Source: Streptomyces marinisediminis (lineage in GTDB: Bacteria > Actinomycetota > Actinomycetes > Streptomycetales > Streptomycetaceae). Taken from it: 64,000 nt of DNA. Of this stretch, positions 1 through 7,658 are shown piece after piece. The notes below the pieces were generated by a model. That model was not told the origin of the DNA and ran no database searches. It saw nothing but the letters and a program-made list of their open reading frames with translations. Both the position numbers and the translations under genes were made by a program. The stretch lies in NCBI RefSeq assembly GCF_026262575.1, contig NZ_JAPKFL010000014.1, positions 62,001 to 126,000 on the forward strand, given 5' to 3'. Each line of letters begins with the position of its first letter. Within the stretch, counting starts at the first letter, position 1.

Positions 1-244
1 CCGAGAACTGCGGGTTGGAGGCGGTGGCGATGACCGTCATGAGGTAGCGGTCCTCGGCGGGCGAGACCGTCTGGTGGCTCTTCTGCCACGGCTGCCCCGT
101 CGGCACGAAGACGACCTCGTCGAGACCGTAGCGTGCCGCGACCTCGCTGGCGGCGACCAGGTGACCGTGGTGGATGGGGTCGAACGTCCCGCCCATCACG
201 CCGAGCCGCCGCTTGCCGGTCCCGGGCACTATGTGCTCTGCCAT
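1..244 (-). CDS. nadD: Nicotinate-nucleotide adenylyltransferase, N-terminal part (gene runs off the left edge)
   Basis: NadD transfers AMP from ATP to nicotinate mononucleotide, the penultimate step of NAD synthesis in the cytoplasm. The first 81 residues are visible. They contain the nucleotidyltransferase signature [12 protein letters not shown] about 18 residues in, followed by [11 protein letters not shown] and a SPAEDRYLM segment, all typical of NadD. The ATG at 244 is the most upstream start that fits the family; a later in-frame start would cut into the nucleotide-binding loop. The C-terminal two thirds lie outside the window. Gene order (nadD, then an M48 protease and proA) matches Streptomyces chromosomes. 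Identity is secure; the exact start is likely. Confidence 0.93.
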   Translation of the reverse strand, partial: MAEHIVPGTGKRRLGVMGGTFDPIHHGHLVAASEVAARYGLDEVVFVPTGQPWQKSHQTVSPAEDRYLMTVIATASNPQFS

Positions 245-285
245 GCGCTGACCCTAACCGCTGACCGGGCCCGCCGTCGGCCGCG

Positions 286-453
286 TCAGCGGTCCCGGTT
301 GAAGCGGGTGGTGATCCACAGCAGCGTCAGCAGGCCGAGCAGTCCGACGCCGCCGATCAGCCACGGGTTGAGGCTGGCGTGCTGGCCGCCGTGCTCGCCG
401 CTCTGGGCCAGCAGGGTGAGGGCGGTGGCGGAGCTGGGGAGAGTCATCGTCAT
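286..453 (-). CDS. Small single-pass membrane protein, 55 aa
   Basis: This short gene starts at ATG 453 (a second in-frame ATG lies two codons later) behind an AAGG box. The product begins MTMTLPSSATALTLLAQSG, has a short polar stretch, then one hydrophobic segment (PWLIGGVGLLGLLTLLWITT) and a basic tail FNRDR. This is the plan of a small membrane-anchored protein with a short cytosolic tail. It sits 41 bp upstream of nadD on the same strand and could be co-transcribed with it. Similar tiny proteins at this locus occur in other Streptomyces as far as I recall, but I know no function. The longer reading of the same frame up to 639 lacks a ribosome site and I regard it as non-coding. Confidence 0.75.
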   Translation of the reverse strand: MTMTLPSSATALTLLAQSGEHGGQHASLNPWLIGGVGLLGLLTLLWITTRFNRDR

Positions 454-619
454 GGGACCTTGTCCGTGTGATCGGGCTGGAGGCTGACCACATGGTAAGC
501 GGACGGGTTTCTCGCGGCGGGCGCACCCACCCCGTACGCTGGGCGCACCAGCCGTGGGGCTGGCCGGGCAGGGCCTGTGAGGGGACGGGCCGTGAGCAGA
601 CCCGTTTCGAGGGGGCCGA

Positions 620-1702
620 ATGAGCGACAGCAACTCCACGACCGACGAGCGCCTGCCGGGCCGTGACCGGCGTCGTTTCCCCGGGATCTCCTCCCGGGCC
701 TACGAACACCCCGCCGACCGTTCCGCGCTGGTCGCACTGCGCAAGCTGACCGGCTTCGACACCGTCTTCAAGGCCCTCAGCGGCCTGCTGCCCGAGCGCA
801 GCCTGCGCCTGCTGTTCCTGTCGGACTCGGTGCGGGTCAGCGACCAGCAGTTCGCACACCTCAACGACATGCTGCGCGACGCCTGCTACATCCTGGACCT
901 GGAGCGGGTCCCGCCGATGTACGTCACGCAGAACCCGCAGCCGGGCGCCATGTGCATCGGCCTGGACGAGCCGATCATCGTGGTGACGACCGGCCTGGTG
1001 GAGCTGCTGGACGCCGAGGAGATGCGCGCCGTCATCGGCCACGAGGTCGGGCACGCGCTGTCCGGGCACGCGGTCTACCGCACGATCCTGCTGTTCCTGA
1101 CGAGCATCGCCGTGAAGGTCGCGTGGATTCCGCTGGGGAACGTGGCGATCATGGCGCTGGTGTCGGCGCTGCGCGAGTGGTTCCGCAAGTCGGAGCTGTC
1201 GGCCGACCGGGCGGGGCTGCTCGTCGGGCAGGACCTGGCGGCGTCGATGCGCGGCCTGATGAAGATCGCGGGCGGCAACCACCTGCACGAGATGAACGTC
1301 GACGCGTTTCTCGCCCAGGCCGAGGAGTACGAGGCGGGCGGCGACCTGCGCGACTCGGTGCTGAAGATCCTCAACGTGCTGCCGCGCAGCCACCCCTTCA
1401 CCACCGTCCGGGCCGCGGAGCTGAAGAAGTGGGCGGCCAGCCGTGACTACCAGCGGCTGATGGACGGCCACTACCCGCGCCGGGACGAGGACAAGGACAC
1501 CAGCGTCTCGGACTCCCTGCGCGAGTCCGCCCAGCACTACCGCGAGTCGGTCAAGACGAGCAAGGACCCGCTGATGGGCCTCGTCCGGGACCTCGCGGGC
1601 GGCGCCGGGGACCTCGGCGGCCGGCTGCGGGACTTCGCCACGGGCGGTGCCCGCCGGGACGGCGACGGCGGCACGGACGACTCCGCGTCCCGGGAGCGGT
1701 AG
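620..1702 (+). CDS. M48 family zinc metalloprotease
   Basis: A 360-residue predicted membrane-associated zinc peptidase. The HExxH zinc motif HEVGH is at residues 141-145, and the third ligand is the Glu of SELSADRAG at about residue 192, as in the HtpX/Oma1-type M48 family. Hydrophobic segments follow the zinc helix (ILLFLTSIAVKVAWIPLGNVAIMALV, about residues 153-178), so it probably sits in the membrane with the active site in the cytoplasm. The N-terminal 30 residues are polar and the C-terminal 60 are low-complexity Gly/Asp/Arg. ATG 620 is preceded by GAGGGGG at normal spacing. Substrates are unknown; the family usually removes damaged membrane proteins. It is convergent with the next gene. 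Confidence 0.9.
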   Translation: MSDSNSTTDERLPGRDRRRFPGISSRAYEHPADRSALVALRKLTGFDTVFKALSGLLPERSLRLLFLSDSVRVSDQQFAHLNDMLRDACYILDLERVPPMYVTQNPQPGAMCIGLDEPIIVVTTGLVELLDAEEMRAVIGHEVGHALSGHAVYRTILLFLTSIAVKVAWIPLGNVAIMALVSALREWFRKSELSADRAGLLVGQDLAASMRGLMKIAGGNHLHEMNVDAFLAQAEEYEAGGDLRDSVLKILNVLPRSHPFTTVRAAELKKWAASRDYQRLMDGHYPRRDEDKDTSVSDSLRESAQHYRESVKTSKDPLMGLVRDLAGGAGDLGGRLRDFATGGARRDGDGGTDDSASRER

Positions 1703-1757
1703 CCCCGCGCGAGCGGTGGCCGCCGCGCGGTGCGGGGGCGGAGGGCGGCTCGGGTGC

Positions 1758-1796
1758 GGGCCGCCGCCGGCCCCGCGCGGGCCGGCTCCGGCGGCC
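1758..1796. terminator. GC-rich imperfect hairpin between convergent genes
   Basis: The interval between the stop of the M48 gene and the stop of the following minus-strand gene contains GGCCGCCGCCGGCC facing GGCCGGCTCCGGCGGCC across a short loop. It is the best candidate for a shared bidirectional terminator here. The pairing is imperfect and there is no T-run, as usual in Streptomyces. Confidence 0.35.
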
Positions 1797-1861
1797 GTGC
1801 GGCGGGCCGGTTCCGGCTGCGGACCCGCGCGGGAGGCGGTCGCGGGCGGCCGCCGGCGGGG

Positions 1862-2983
1862 TCAGTCCGCCGGCCGTGGCTGGGCCGCCTCCGCGAGCGT
1901 GCCGCACACCGGGGAGCCACTGGGCCGGTCCGCGTACGGGTCGATGCCGGTCGCCTCGTCCTGGGCGACGCGCTCCCCGGCCAGCACCGGGCGCAGCCGG
2001 TCGGCCGACACCGCCGAGCAGGGCAGCGGCCCGGCCTGCAGGACCACGTGCTCGACGCTCAGCCGCTGCCGGGGCAGGTCCTCGCGCCCGATCTGCAGGC
2101 GCACCTGGCGGCGGACGGTGAACAGCGCGGACTCTCGCGTCTCCCCCGCGGCGTCGGCGGCGTCGGCGGAACGGACGGCGTAGACGAAGACGTGGTCGGT
2201 GGTGACCTTTAGGACGTCGCGGCCCTGCTGGCTGACGGTCATGGTGCCGCGCACCCGCACGCCGGGGTCGGCCAGCGCGGCGTGCTCCGGGTCCAGGCGG
2301 ACGAGCCAGGCGGTGGCCGGGGGCGCCGCCGGGCCCGCAGCCGGGCCCGCGGAGGCCCCGGAGTCGGCCCCGGACGCCGCCCGCAGGCTCCGGTCGAACC
2401 GGGCGCGCTGGTCGTCGACCAGCAGGTTCCGCACGGGGGCGGTGGCCTCACCGGTCACCACCCGCGCGTCGATGGCCGAGGCCACCACGTACTCCTTGCC
2501 CAGCGTCAGCGCGGCCAGGACCTGGCTGTCGGAGAAGTCTCGGGTGGCCGTCGACCGCGGGAGCGTCACCCCGGCCGCGCCGGTGCCGAAGTCGGCGGCC
2601 GGACCGGCGGCGAACAGGGCGTCGGGGGTGCCGCCGGGCACGGTGCCCTGCGGGACGAGCGGCACGATGGTGGCGCGCAGCGGTTGGCTCCGCTGCGCCG
2701 CCGGCTGCTCGTAGGGACCGGTGACGCCCATGTAGAGGGCGGCACCGAAGGCCAGGACGACCAGGGCGAACAGGACGATGCCCTGCTTGAGCGACGACCC
2801 CCCGGCCCGGGCCGACGCGGGCAGCGGCCGCACCGGGTGCTCGTGGTCGGCCAGGCGCTCCTGGGCGCTGTACTCCTGGAGCCTGGCTCGACGGACGAAG
2901 GACTCGTCGAACACCGTCGAGCCGAACTCGTCGTCACCGCCTCCCTGCGGCATGCCCTCGGGAGGATTCGCACGCCCGGCCAT
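1862..2983 (-). CDS. Membrane-anchored protein with VFDExFVRxA motif (SCO2584-like position)
   Basis: A 373-residue protein of unknown biochemical function. The N-terminal 65 residues are cytosolic and hydrophilic and carry TVFDESFVRRARLQEYSAQ at residues 23-41. One transmembrane helix follows (about 67-87, GIVLFALVVLAFGAALYMGV). The rest, about 285 residues, is predicted outside the membrane and is Ala/Gly/Pro-rich with a linker near residues 205-225. The next upstream gene carries the same N-terminal motif, so the two look like diverged paralogues. From memory, the S. coelicolor homologue at this site has been reported as a partner of the Mre spore-wall complex; I cannot verify that here. 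ATG 2983 is the natural start before the motif. Confidence 0.85.
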   Translation of the reverse strand: MAGRANPPEGMPQGGGDDEFGSTVFDESFVRRARLQEYSAQERLADHEHPVRPLPASARAGGSSLKQGIVLFALVVLAFGAALYMGVTGPYEQPAAQRSQPLRATIVPLVPQGTVPGGTPDALFAAGPAADFGTGAAGVTLPRSTATRDFSDSQVLAALTLGKEYVVASAIDARVVTGEATAPVRNLLVDDQRARFDRSLRAASGADSGASAGPAAGPAAPPATAWLVRLDPEHAALADPGVRVRGTMTVSQQGRDVLKVTTDHVFVYAVRSADAADAAGETRESALFTVRRQVRLQIGREDLPRQRLSVEHVVLQAGPLPCSAVSADRLRPVLAGERVAQDEATGIDPYADRPSGSPVCGTLAEAAQPRPAD

Positions 2984-3058
2984 ACAGACAGAGTAGGCGT
3001 CGGCGCGGCGGCGTAAACGCGGGAGCGGGAGCCGGTTCGCACGGGCGCGGGCGCCCGG

Positions 3059-3928
3059 TCACGGGGCGGCGCCCGTGGTCTGCGGCAGGCGGACGGGCAG
3101 GCCGGGCCGGGCGGCGCCGAGGGCGTCACCGAGCTCGGTGCTGGAGGGGGGCTGCCGGGGCTCCTCGCGCTGCCCGGAGGCGCCCCGGTGGACGGCGGCG
3201 AAGGCCATGGCGATCACGCCGACGCCCATGACGACCGCGAGCACCCAGGCCACGGGGCGCTGCCAGCGCACGGGCGCCCGGTGCCGGGCCGGCCGGCCGC
3301 GGGTCGGCGGGGCGTAGCCGCCGCAGCGGTGGCGCATCTCCCCGCTCCCGAGGCCGCCGCCGTCGCCGCGCGGGCCGCCGTGACCGCCGTCGCCGTCATG
3401 GCCGCCGAAGCCGCCGAAGCCGGTGACGCCGCCGAAGTCGGCGAAGCCGCCGTCGCCGTACCGGTCGTAGCCGTGCGCGCCGTCGTAACTCCCGTAGCCG
3501 TCGTAGCCGCCGTGGTGGTCGGGGGCGCCGCGGCCGTCGAGGCCCTCGTACGGCTCGACGACGTCCGGGCGGCGGGGCGGGGCGTCGCGGCCGTACCGCG
3601 CGCGGTACCCGGGCCACGCGTCGGGCGGGCCGAAGACGTCGTGGTCCTCGGCGCCGTGGGGGCGGTCGGCCTCGTGTCCGTCGACCTCATCGTGGCCCTC
3701 GTCCGGCTGGTGGCCGTGGGCGTCCTCCCGGGCGGCCGCCTCGGCCTCGGCGCGGGCCTGCGCCGCGGCGAGGGCGCGCTCGGCGGCACTGGGTTCGTGG
3801 AGGGTGGCGGCCCGCACGAAGTCCTCGTCGAACACCACGGGGGCGAACGCGTCGTCCGCTCCTCCGTGCTCGCGGTGGTCGGGCTCGTCGCCGTCAAAGG
3901 ACGGCCGGCCCTTCGCCTCGTCCGGCAC
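3059..3928 (-). CDS. Gly/Asp/Tyr/His-rich single-pass membrane protein, paralogue of the preceding gene
   Basis: A 289-residue protein starting at GTG 3928 (VPDEAKGRPS). Residues 31-50 read VVFDEDFVRAATLHEPSAAE, which aligns position by position with the motif in the neighbouring gene. After an Ala/Glu helix (about 48-70) comes a long low-complexity Asp/Gly/Tyr/His region (about 75-200), a basic patch, one transmembrane helix (about 224-244, VAWVLAVVMGVGVIAMAFAAV) and a 43-residue Pro-rich exterior tail. The layout differs from the paralogue, where the helix comes straight after the motif. This suggests that the motif is a cytosolic docking segment rather than part of an enzyme. The longer frame up to 4393 overlaps proA and is a shadow. 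Confidence 0.82.
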   Translation of the reverse strand: MPDEAKGRPSFDGDEPDHREHGGADDAFAPVVFDEDFVRAATLHEPSAAERALAAAQARAEAEAAAREDAHGHQPDEGHDEVDGHEADRPHGAEDHDVFGPPDAWPGYRARYGRDAPPRRPDVVEPYEGLDGRGAPDHHGGYDGYGSYDGAHGYDRYGDGGFADFGGVTGFGGFGGHDGDGGHGGPRGDGGGLGSGEMRHRCGGYAPPTRGRPARHRAPVRWQRPVAWVLAVVMGVGVIAMAFAAVHRGASGQREEPRQPPSSTELGDALGAARPGLPVRLPQTTGAAP

Positions 3929-4017
3929 GGCACCAGCGTAGACCGCATCGGCCGTCCGGGGCAGGGGAAGCGGGGAATTCGCGCCACCTCCCGGACGGCC
4001 GTGGCTGCGGCGGGCCG

Positions 4018-5334
4018 TCAGGTGCGCACGTGCCCGTCGCCGGTGACGACGTACTTGGTGGAGGTGAGTTCGGGCAGGCCCATGGGGCCGCGCGCGTGCA
4101 GCTTCTGGGTGGAGATGCCGATCTCCGCGCCGTAGCCGAACTGGCTGCCGTCGGTGAACCGGGTGGAGGCGTTGACCAGCACGGCGGCGGAGTCCACCAG
4201 CGTCACGAACCGGTGGGCCGCCGCGGTGTCGCGGGTGACGATCGCCTCGGAGTGGCGGGAGCTGTAGCGGCGGATGTGGGCGACGGCGGCGTCCAGGTCG
4301 GGCACCACGGCGGCGGCGATGTCGTAGGAGAGGTACTCGCTCGCGAAGTCCTCCTCGGTGGCGGGCACGACGCCGTCGCCGGCCCGCTGCCACGCCTCGT
4401 CACCGTGCACCGTGACGCCGGCGTCGGCCAGCGCCGTGAGCGCCCGGGGCAGGAAGGCGTCGGCGACGCCCGCGTGCACCAGCACCGTCTCGGCCGCGTT
4501 GCACACGCTCGGGCGCTGCGCCTTGGCGTTGACCAGGATGTCGACGGCCATGTCCACGTCCGCCCGCTCGTCGACGTAGACGTGGCAGTTGCCGCTGCCC
4601 GTCTCGATGACCGGCACGGTCGAGCCCTCGACGACGGCCTTGATCAGCGCGGCGCCGCCCCGGGGGATCAGCACGTCCACCAGGCCCCTGGCCGTCATCA
4701 GCTCCGTGACGCTCTCCCGGCTCTGCCCGGGCACGAGCTGCACGGCGTCGGCGGGCAGCCCCGCGCTCACCACGGCGTCGCGCACCACGGCGACCAGCGC
4801 GGTGTTGGAGGCGTAGGCGGAGGAGGAGCCGCGCAGCAGGACCGCGTTGCCCGACTTCAGGCACAGCGCCGCCGCGTCCACGGTGACGTTGGGCCGGGCC
4901 TCGTAGATGATGCCGACGACGCCGAGCGGCACGCGGAGCTGGCGCAGTTCCAGCCCGTTCGGCAGCGTGGAGCCGCGCACCACCTCGCCGACCGGGTCGG
5001 GCAGGGCCACCACGTCCCGGACGTCGGCGGCGATCGCGGCGACGCGCTCCGGGGTGAGGGTCAGCCGGTCCACGATGGCGTCGGGCGTCCCGGCCTCGCG
5101 GGCGCGGGCGACGTCCTCGGCGTTGGCGGCGGTGATCTCCCCGGTCCTGGCCACCAGGGCGTCGGCGATCGCCAGCAGCGCGGCGTCCCGCACGGTGCGC
5201 GGCAGGGGCGCGAGGTGGGTGGCGGCGTCCTGCGCCCGGCGGGCGGTCTCCCGTACGGCGGAGGGCTCGGCCGCCGGGCGGGCCGGTGCCGCGTCGGCGG
5301 CGGGCGTCGGGGAGGGCGTGACAGCGCTGCTCAT
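4018..5334 (-). CDS. proA: Gamma-glutamyl phosphate reductase
   Basis: ProA reduces glutamate 5-phosphate to glutamate semialdehyde with NADPH, the second step of proline synthesis. The 438-residue product has the full aldehyde-dehydrogenase fold. Visible landmarks are [16 protein letters not shown], the catalytic-cysteine region [16 protein letters not shown] (Cys278), and the C-terminal [20 protein letters not shown] and [11 protein letters not shown] signatures. ATG 5334 gives a 30-residue Ala/Pro-rich leader before the conserved domain, common in Streptomyces homologues. proB is upstream on the same strand, separated by a small hypothetical gene, so the pair is near but not directly fused in one operon. 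Identification is secure. Confidence 0.97.
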   Translation of the reverse strand: MSSAVTPSPTPAADAAPARPAAEPSAVRETARRAQDAATHLAPLPRTVRDAALLAIADALVARTGEITAANAEDVARAREAGTPDAIVDRLTLTPERVAAIAADVRDVVALPDPVGEVVRGSTLPNGLELRQLRVPLGVVGIIYEARPNVTVDAAALCLKSGNAVLLRGSSSAYASNTALVAVVRDAVVSAGLPADAVQLVPGQSRESVTELMTARGLVDVLIPRGGAALIKAVVEGSTVPVIETGSGNCHVYVDERADVDMAVDILVNAKAQRPSVCNAAETVLVHAGVADAFLPRALTALADAGVTVHGDEAWQRAGDGVVPATEEDFASEYLSYDIAAAVVPDLDAAVAHIRRYSSRHSEAIVTRDTAAAHRFVTLVDSAAVLVNASTRFTDGSQFGYGAEIGISTQKLHARGPMGLPELTSTKYVVTGDGHVRT

Positions 5335-5526
5335 GCGGCCAGCGTAAGCCAGGCGGCCGGGCCTTCTCACGCCCGCGTCCACGGTGCGAGACGCCCGCTC
5401 GGCGCGTCCGTCGACCGGGCACCCGCCCACCGCGCCCGCACCGCGCCGCCCGGGCTCCGCGCCGCGGCCCCCACGCCACCGGGACTCCGGCGGCCCGGGC
5501 CACGGGCCGCCGCGGCTTCCGGCCGC

Positions 5527-5976
5527 TCAGAACGGGTGGACGCCCACGGGGGCGGCCGGGGGCGGCCCGTAGCCCTCGGCGACCCGCTGCTGGTACGTGG
5601 CGCGGTCGATGACCTCCAGCCCGACGATCTCCCACGGAGGCAGCCGTGCGCTCGCCCGGTGCTCGCCCCACAGCCGCAGTGCCACGGCGGCGGCGTCCCG
5701 CAGGTCCCGCGCCTCCTCCCAGTACCGGATTTCGGCGTGGTCGTTGGCGTAGCGGCTGGTGAGGAGGAAGGGGTGGTCGTGCGCGAGCTGCTCCAGGCCG
5801 CGCCGGACCTCGCCCAGCGGGGCCTCGGGCCCCGAGACGCTCAGGGTGACGTGCCACAGGCGGTTCACCTCGCCCCGCGCGGCCCGCGCCTCCTCCTGCG
5901 TGGCCTGGTGCGGAACCTTCGGCGGCACGAGGTTCCGCCCGGGAGCGCCCTCGCCGACGCTCACCAGTCGTCTCAC
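5527..5976 (-). CDS. Conserved hypothetical protein, 149 aa, between proB and proA
   Basis: The start is placed at GTG 5976 because a perfect AAGGAGG lies five bases before it; the frame is open further upstream but without such a site. The product begins VRRLVSVGEGAPGRNLVPPK, is mostly soluble and mildly acidic, and ends in a Pro-rich GPPPAAPVGVHPF tail. The middle (RLWHVTLSVSGPEAPLGEVR and the following helices) looks like an alternating beta/alpha domain. I see no catalytic signature, signal peptide or membrane helix. It lies between proB and proA on the same strand and may be transcribed with them, but nothing in it points to proline metabolism. I do not recognise a named family. Confidence 0.75.
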   Translation of the reverse strand: MRRLVSVGEGAPGRNLVPPKVPHQATQEEARAARGEVNRLWHVTLSVSGPEAPLGEVRRGLEQLAHDHPFLLTSRYANDHAEIRYWEEARDLRDAAAVALRLWGEHRASARLPPWEIVGLEVIDRATYQQRVAEGYGPPPAAPVGVHPF

Positions 5977-6181
5977 GGCGGCCTCCTTCTGCGCTGCTGG
6001 CGTCGCTGCCCGGCGGACCGCCGTCCGGTCCACCGCCCCACAGTTGACCAGGACGGCGCCGCGCGCGTGGCCGTTTTCGCGAAGCTGTCCGTGGAAAGGC
6101 TGACGCCCGCGGCCCCGTGCTTACGCCGTGTGCGAGCGCGTACGCACACCGGCACGGGCGCTCCCGCGCGGCGGGCGAGGG

Positions 6182-7303
6182 CTACCGCAGCAGGACGAGG
6201 TCGTCGCGGTGGACGATCTCGCGTTCGTACTCCGGGCCGAGGTCGCGGGCCAGCTCCCGGGTCGAGCGGCCCAGGAGCTGCGGGATCTCCTTGGCGTCAT
6301 AGTTGACCAACCCGCGCGCGACGGGCCGGCCACCGGTGTCGCGCAGCTCCACCGGGTCCCCCGCGGAGAACTCCCCCTCCACCCGCTCCACGCCCGCGGG
6401 CAGCAGCGAGGTGCGGCGCTTCACGACCGCCTCGACGGCACCGGCGTCCAGCACCAGGGCGCCGCGCGGGCTGGAGGCGTGCGCCAGCCACAGCAGGCGG
6501 TCGGCCGAACGGCGACCGGTGCGGTGGAAGAGGGTGCCGGTGACCCGGCCGGCGAGCGCGTCGGCGGCCCGGCTGGCGGAGGTCAGCACCACCGGGATGC
6601 CCGCACCCGCGGCGATGCGGGCGGCGTCCACCTTCGTCACCATCCCGCCGGTGCCCACGCCCGCGGCGCCGACGCTGCCCAGTGTGACGTCCGCCAGGTC
6701 GTCGGGGCCGTGCACCTCCGCGACGCGGGTGGAGCCGGGCAGGCGGGGGTCGCCGTCGTACAGCCCGTCCACGTCGGAGAGCAGCACCAGCAGGTCGGCG
6801 CGGACCAGGTGGGCGACGAGCGCGGCGAGGCGGTCGTTGTCGCCGAAGCGGATCTCGTCGGTGGCGATGGTGTCGTTCTCGTTCACGACCGGGACCGCGC
6901 CCATCCGCAGAAGCTGCTCCAGCGTGCGGTAGGCGTTGCGGTAGTGGCCGCGCCTGCTGGTGTCGTCGGAGGTGAGCAGCACCTGGCCGACGCGCCGTCC
7001 GTAGCGGGCGAAGGAGGCGGTGTAGCGGGCCACCAGCAGGCCCTGGCCGACGCTGGCCGCCGCCTGCTGCCGGGCGAGGTCGCGCGGCCGCCGCTCCAGC
7101 CGCAGCGGGGCCAGCCCCGCGGCGATCGCGCCGGAGGAGACGAGCACGATCTCCCTCTCCCCGTGCGCGGCGAGCACGTCCACCAGCGCGTCCACCCGGT
7201 CGGCGTCCAGGCCGCCGGCGGCGGTGGTCAGCGAGGAGGAGCCGACCTTCACCACGATCCGCCGCGCGCGCACCACGTCGCGCCGGATGTCGTCGCCTGC
7301 CAC
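6182..7303 (-). CDS. proB: Glutamate 5-kinase
   Basis: ProB phosphorylates the gamma-carboxylate of glutamate with ATP, the committed and normally proline-inhibited step of proline synthesis. The 373-residue product has the amino-acid-kinase domain, with the N-terminal VVKVGSSSLTT phosphate loop, VLVSSGAIAAG, the glutamate-site segment VVNENDTIATDEIRFGDND, and LLSDVDGLYDGDPR. It continues into a C-terminal PUA domain (about residues 280-373), the full-length bacterial form. GTG 7303 precedes the kinase domain by about 16 residues. Downstream on the same strand are the 149-aa hypothetical gene and proA. Confidence 0.96.
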   Translation of the reverse strand: MAGDDIRRDVVRARRIVVKVGSSSLTTAAGGLDADRVDALVDVLAAHGEREIVLVSSGAIAAGLAPLRLERRPRDLARQQAAASVGQGLLVARYTASFARYGRRVGQVLLTSDDTSRRGHYRNAYRTLEQLLRMGAVPVVNENDTIATDEIRFGDNDRLAALVAHLVRADLLVLLSDVDGLYDGDPRLPGSTRVAEVHGPDDLADVTLGSVGAAGVGTGGMVTKVDAARIAAGAGIPVVLTSASRAADALAGRVTGTLFHRTGRRSADRLLWLAHASSPRGALVLDAGAVEAVVKRRTSLLPAGVERVEGEFSAGDPVELRDTGGRPVARGLVNYDAKEIPQLLGRSTRELARDLGPEYEREIVHRDDLVLLR

Positions 7304-7658
7304 CTGCTGCCCCCAGCCGTGCGTCCCTGCTCCTACGGCCGCAATCTACGCCAGCCGGCCCGCCCACCGCGCGCCGGTCCACGGCGCGGACGCGCGCCCC
7401 CGGCAGCGGCCGCCGCACGCGGGCGACGGCGCGGGCACGTCGGGTGCGGGCCGGGGAGGCGGGTCCGGGGCGGGCCCGGCCCGCGCGGCGGCCCGGCGGC
7501 GGCCGACGGGCGCGCCGAGCGGGCGGGGCCGGGGCGCGTAGGCTGTGATCGCGCAAAGGTCGGGCTCCGTTCCCGTGCCGTACGGTCGACCGCAAGTGAC
7601 CGTTCACCGGCGACGCCGCGCCCTGCCCTGTTCGCCCCCGCCTCCTTCCCACGAGAGA
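7304..7658. other. Divergent intergenic region between proB and the TagF-like gene
   Basis: This 355-bp stretch separates proB (leftward) from the TagF-like gene (rightward), so it must hold both promoters. It is extremely G+C-rich with no convincing coding frame. A TAGGCT hexamer near 7541 and a TACGGT near 7579 could act as -10 elements for the rightward gene, but neither has a good -35. I see no riboswitch, operator or repeat that I can support. Confidence 0.4.
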
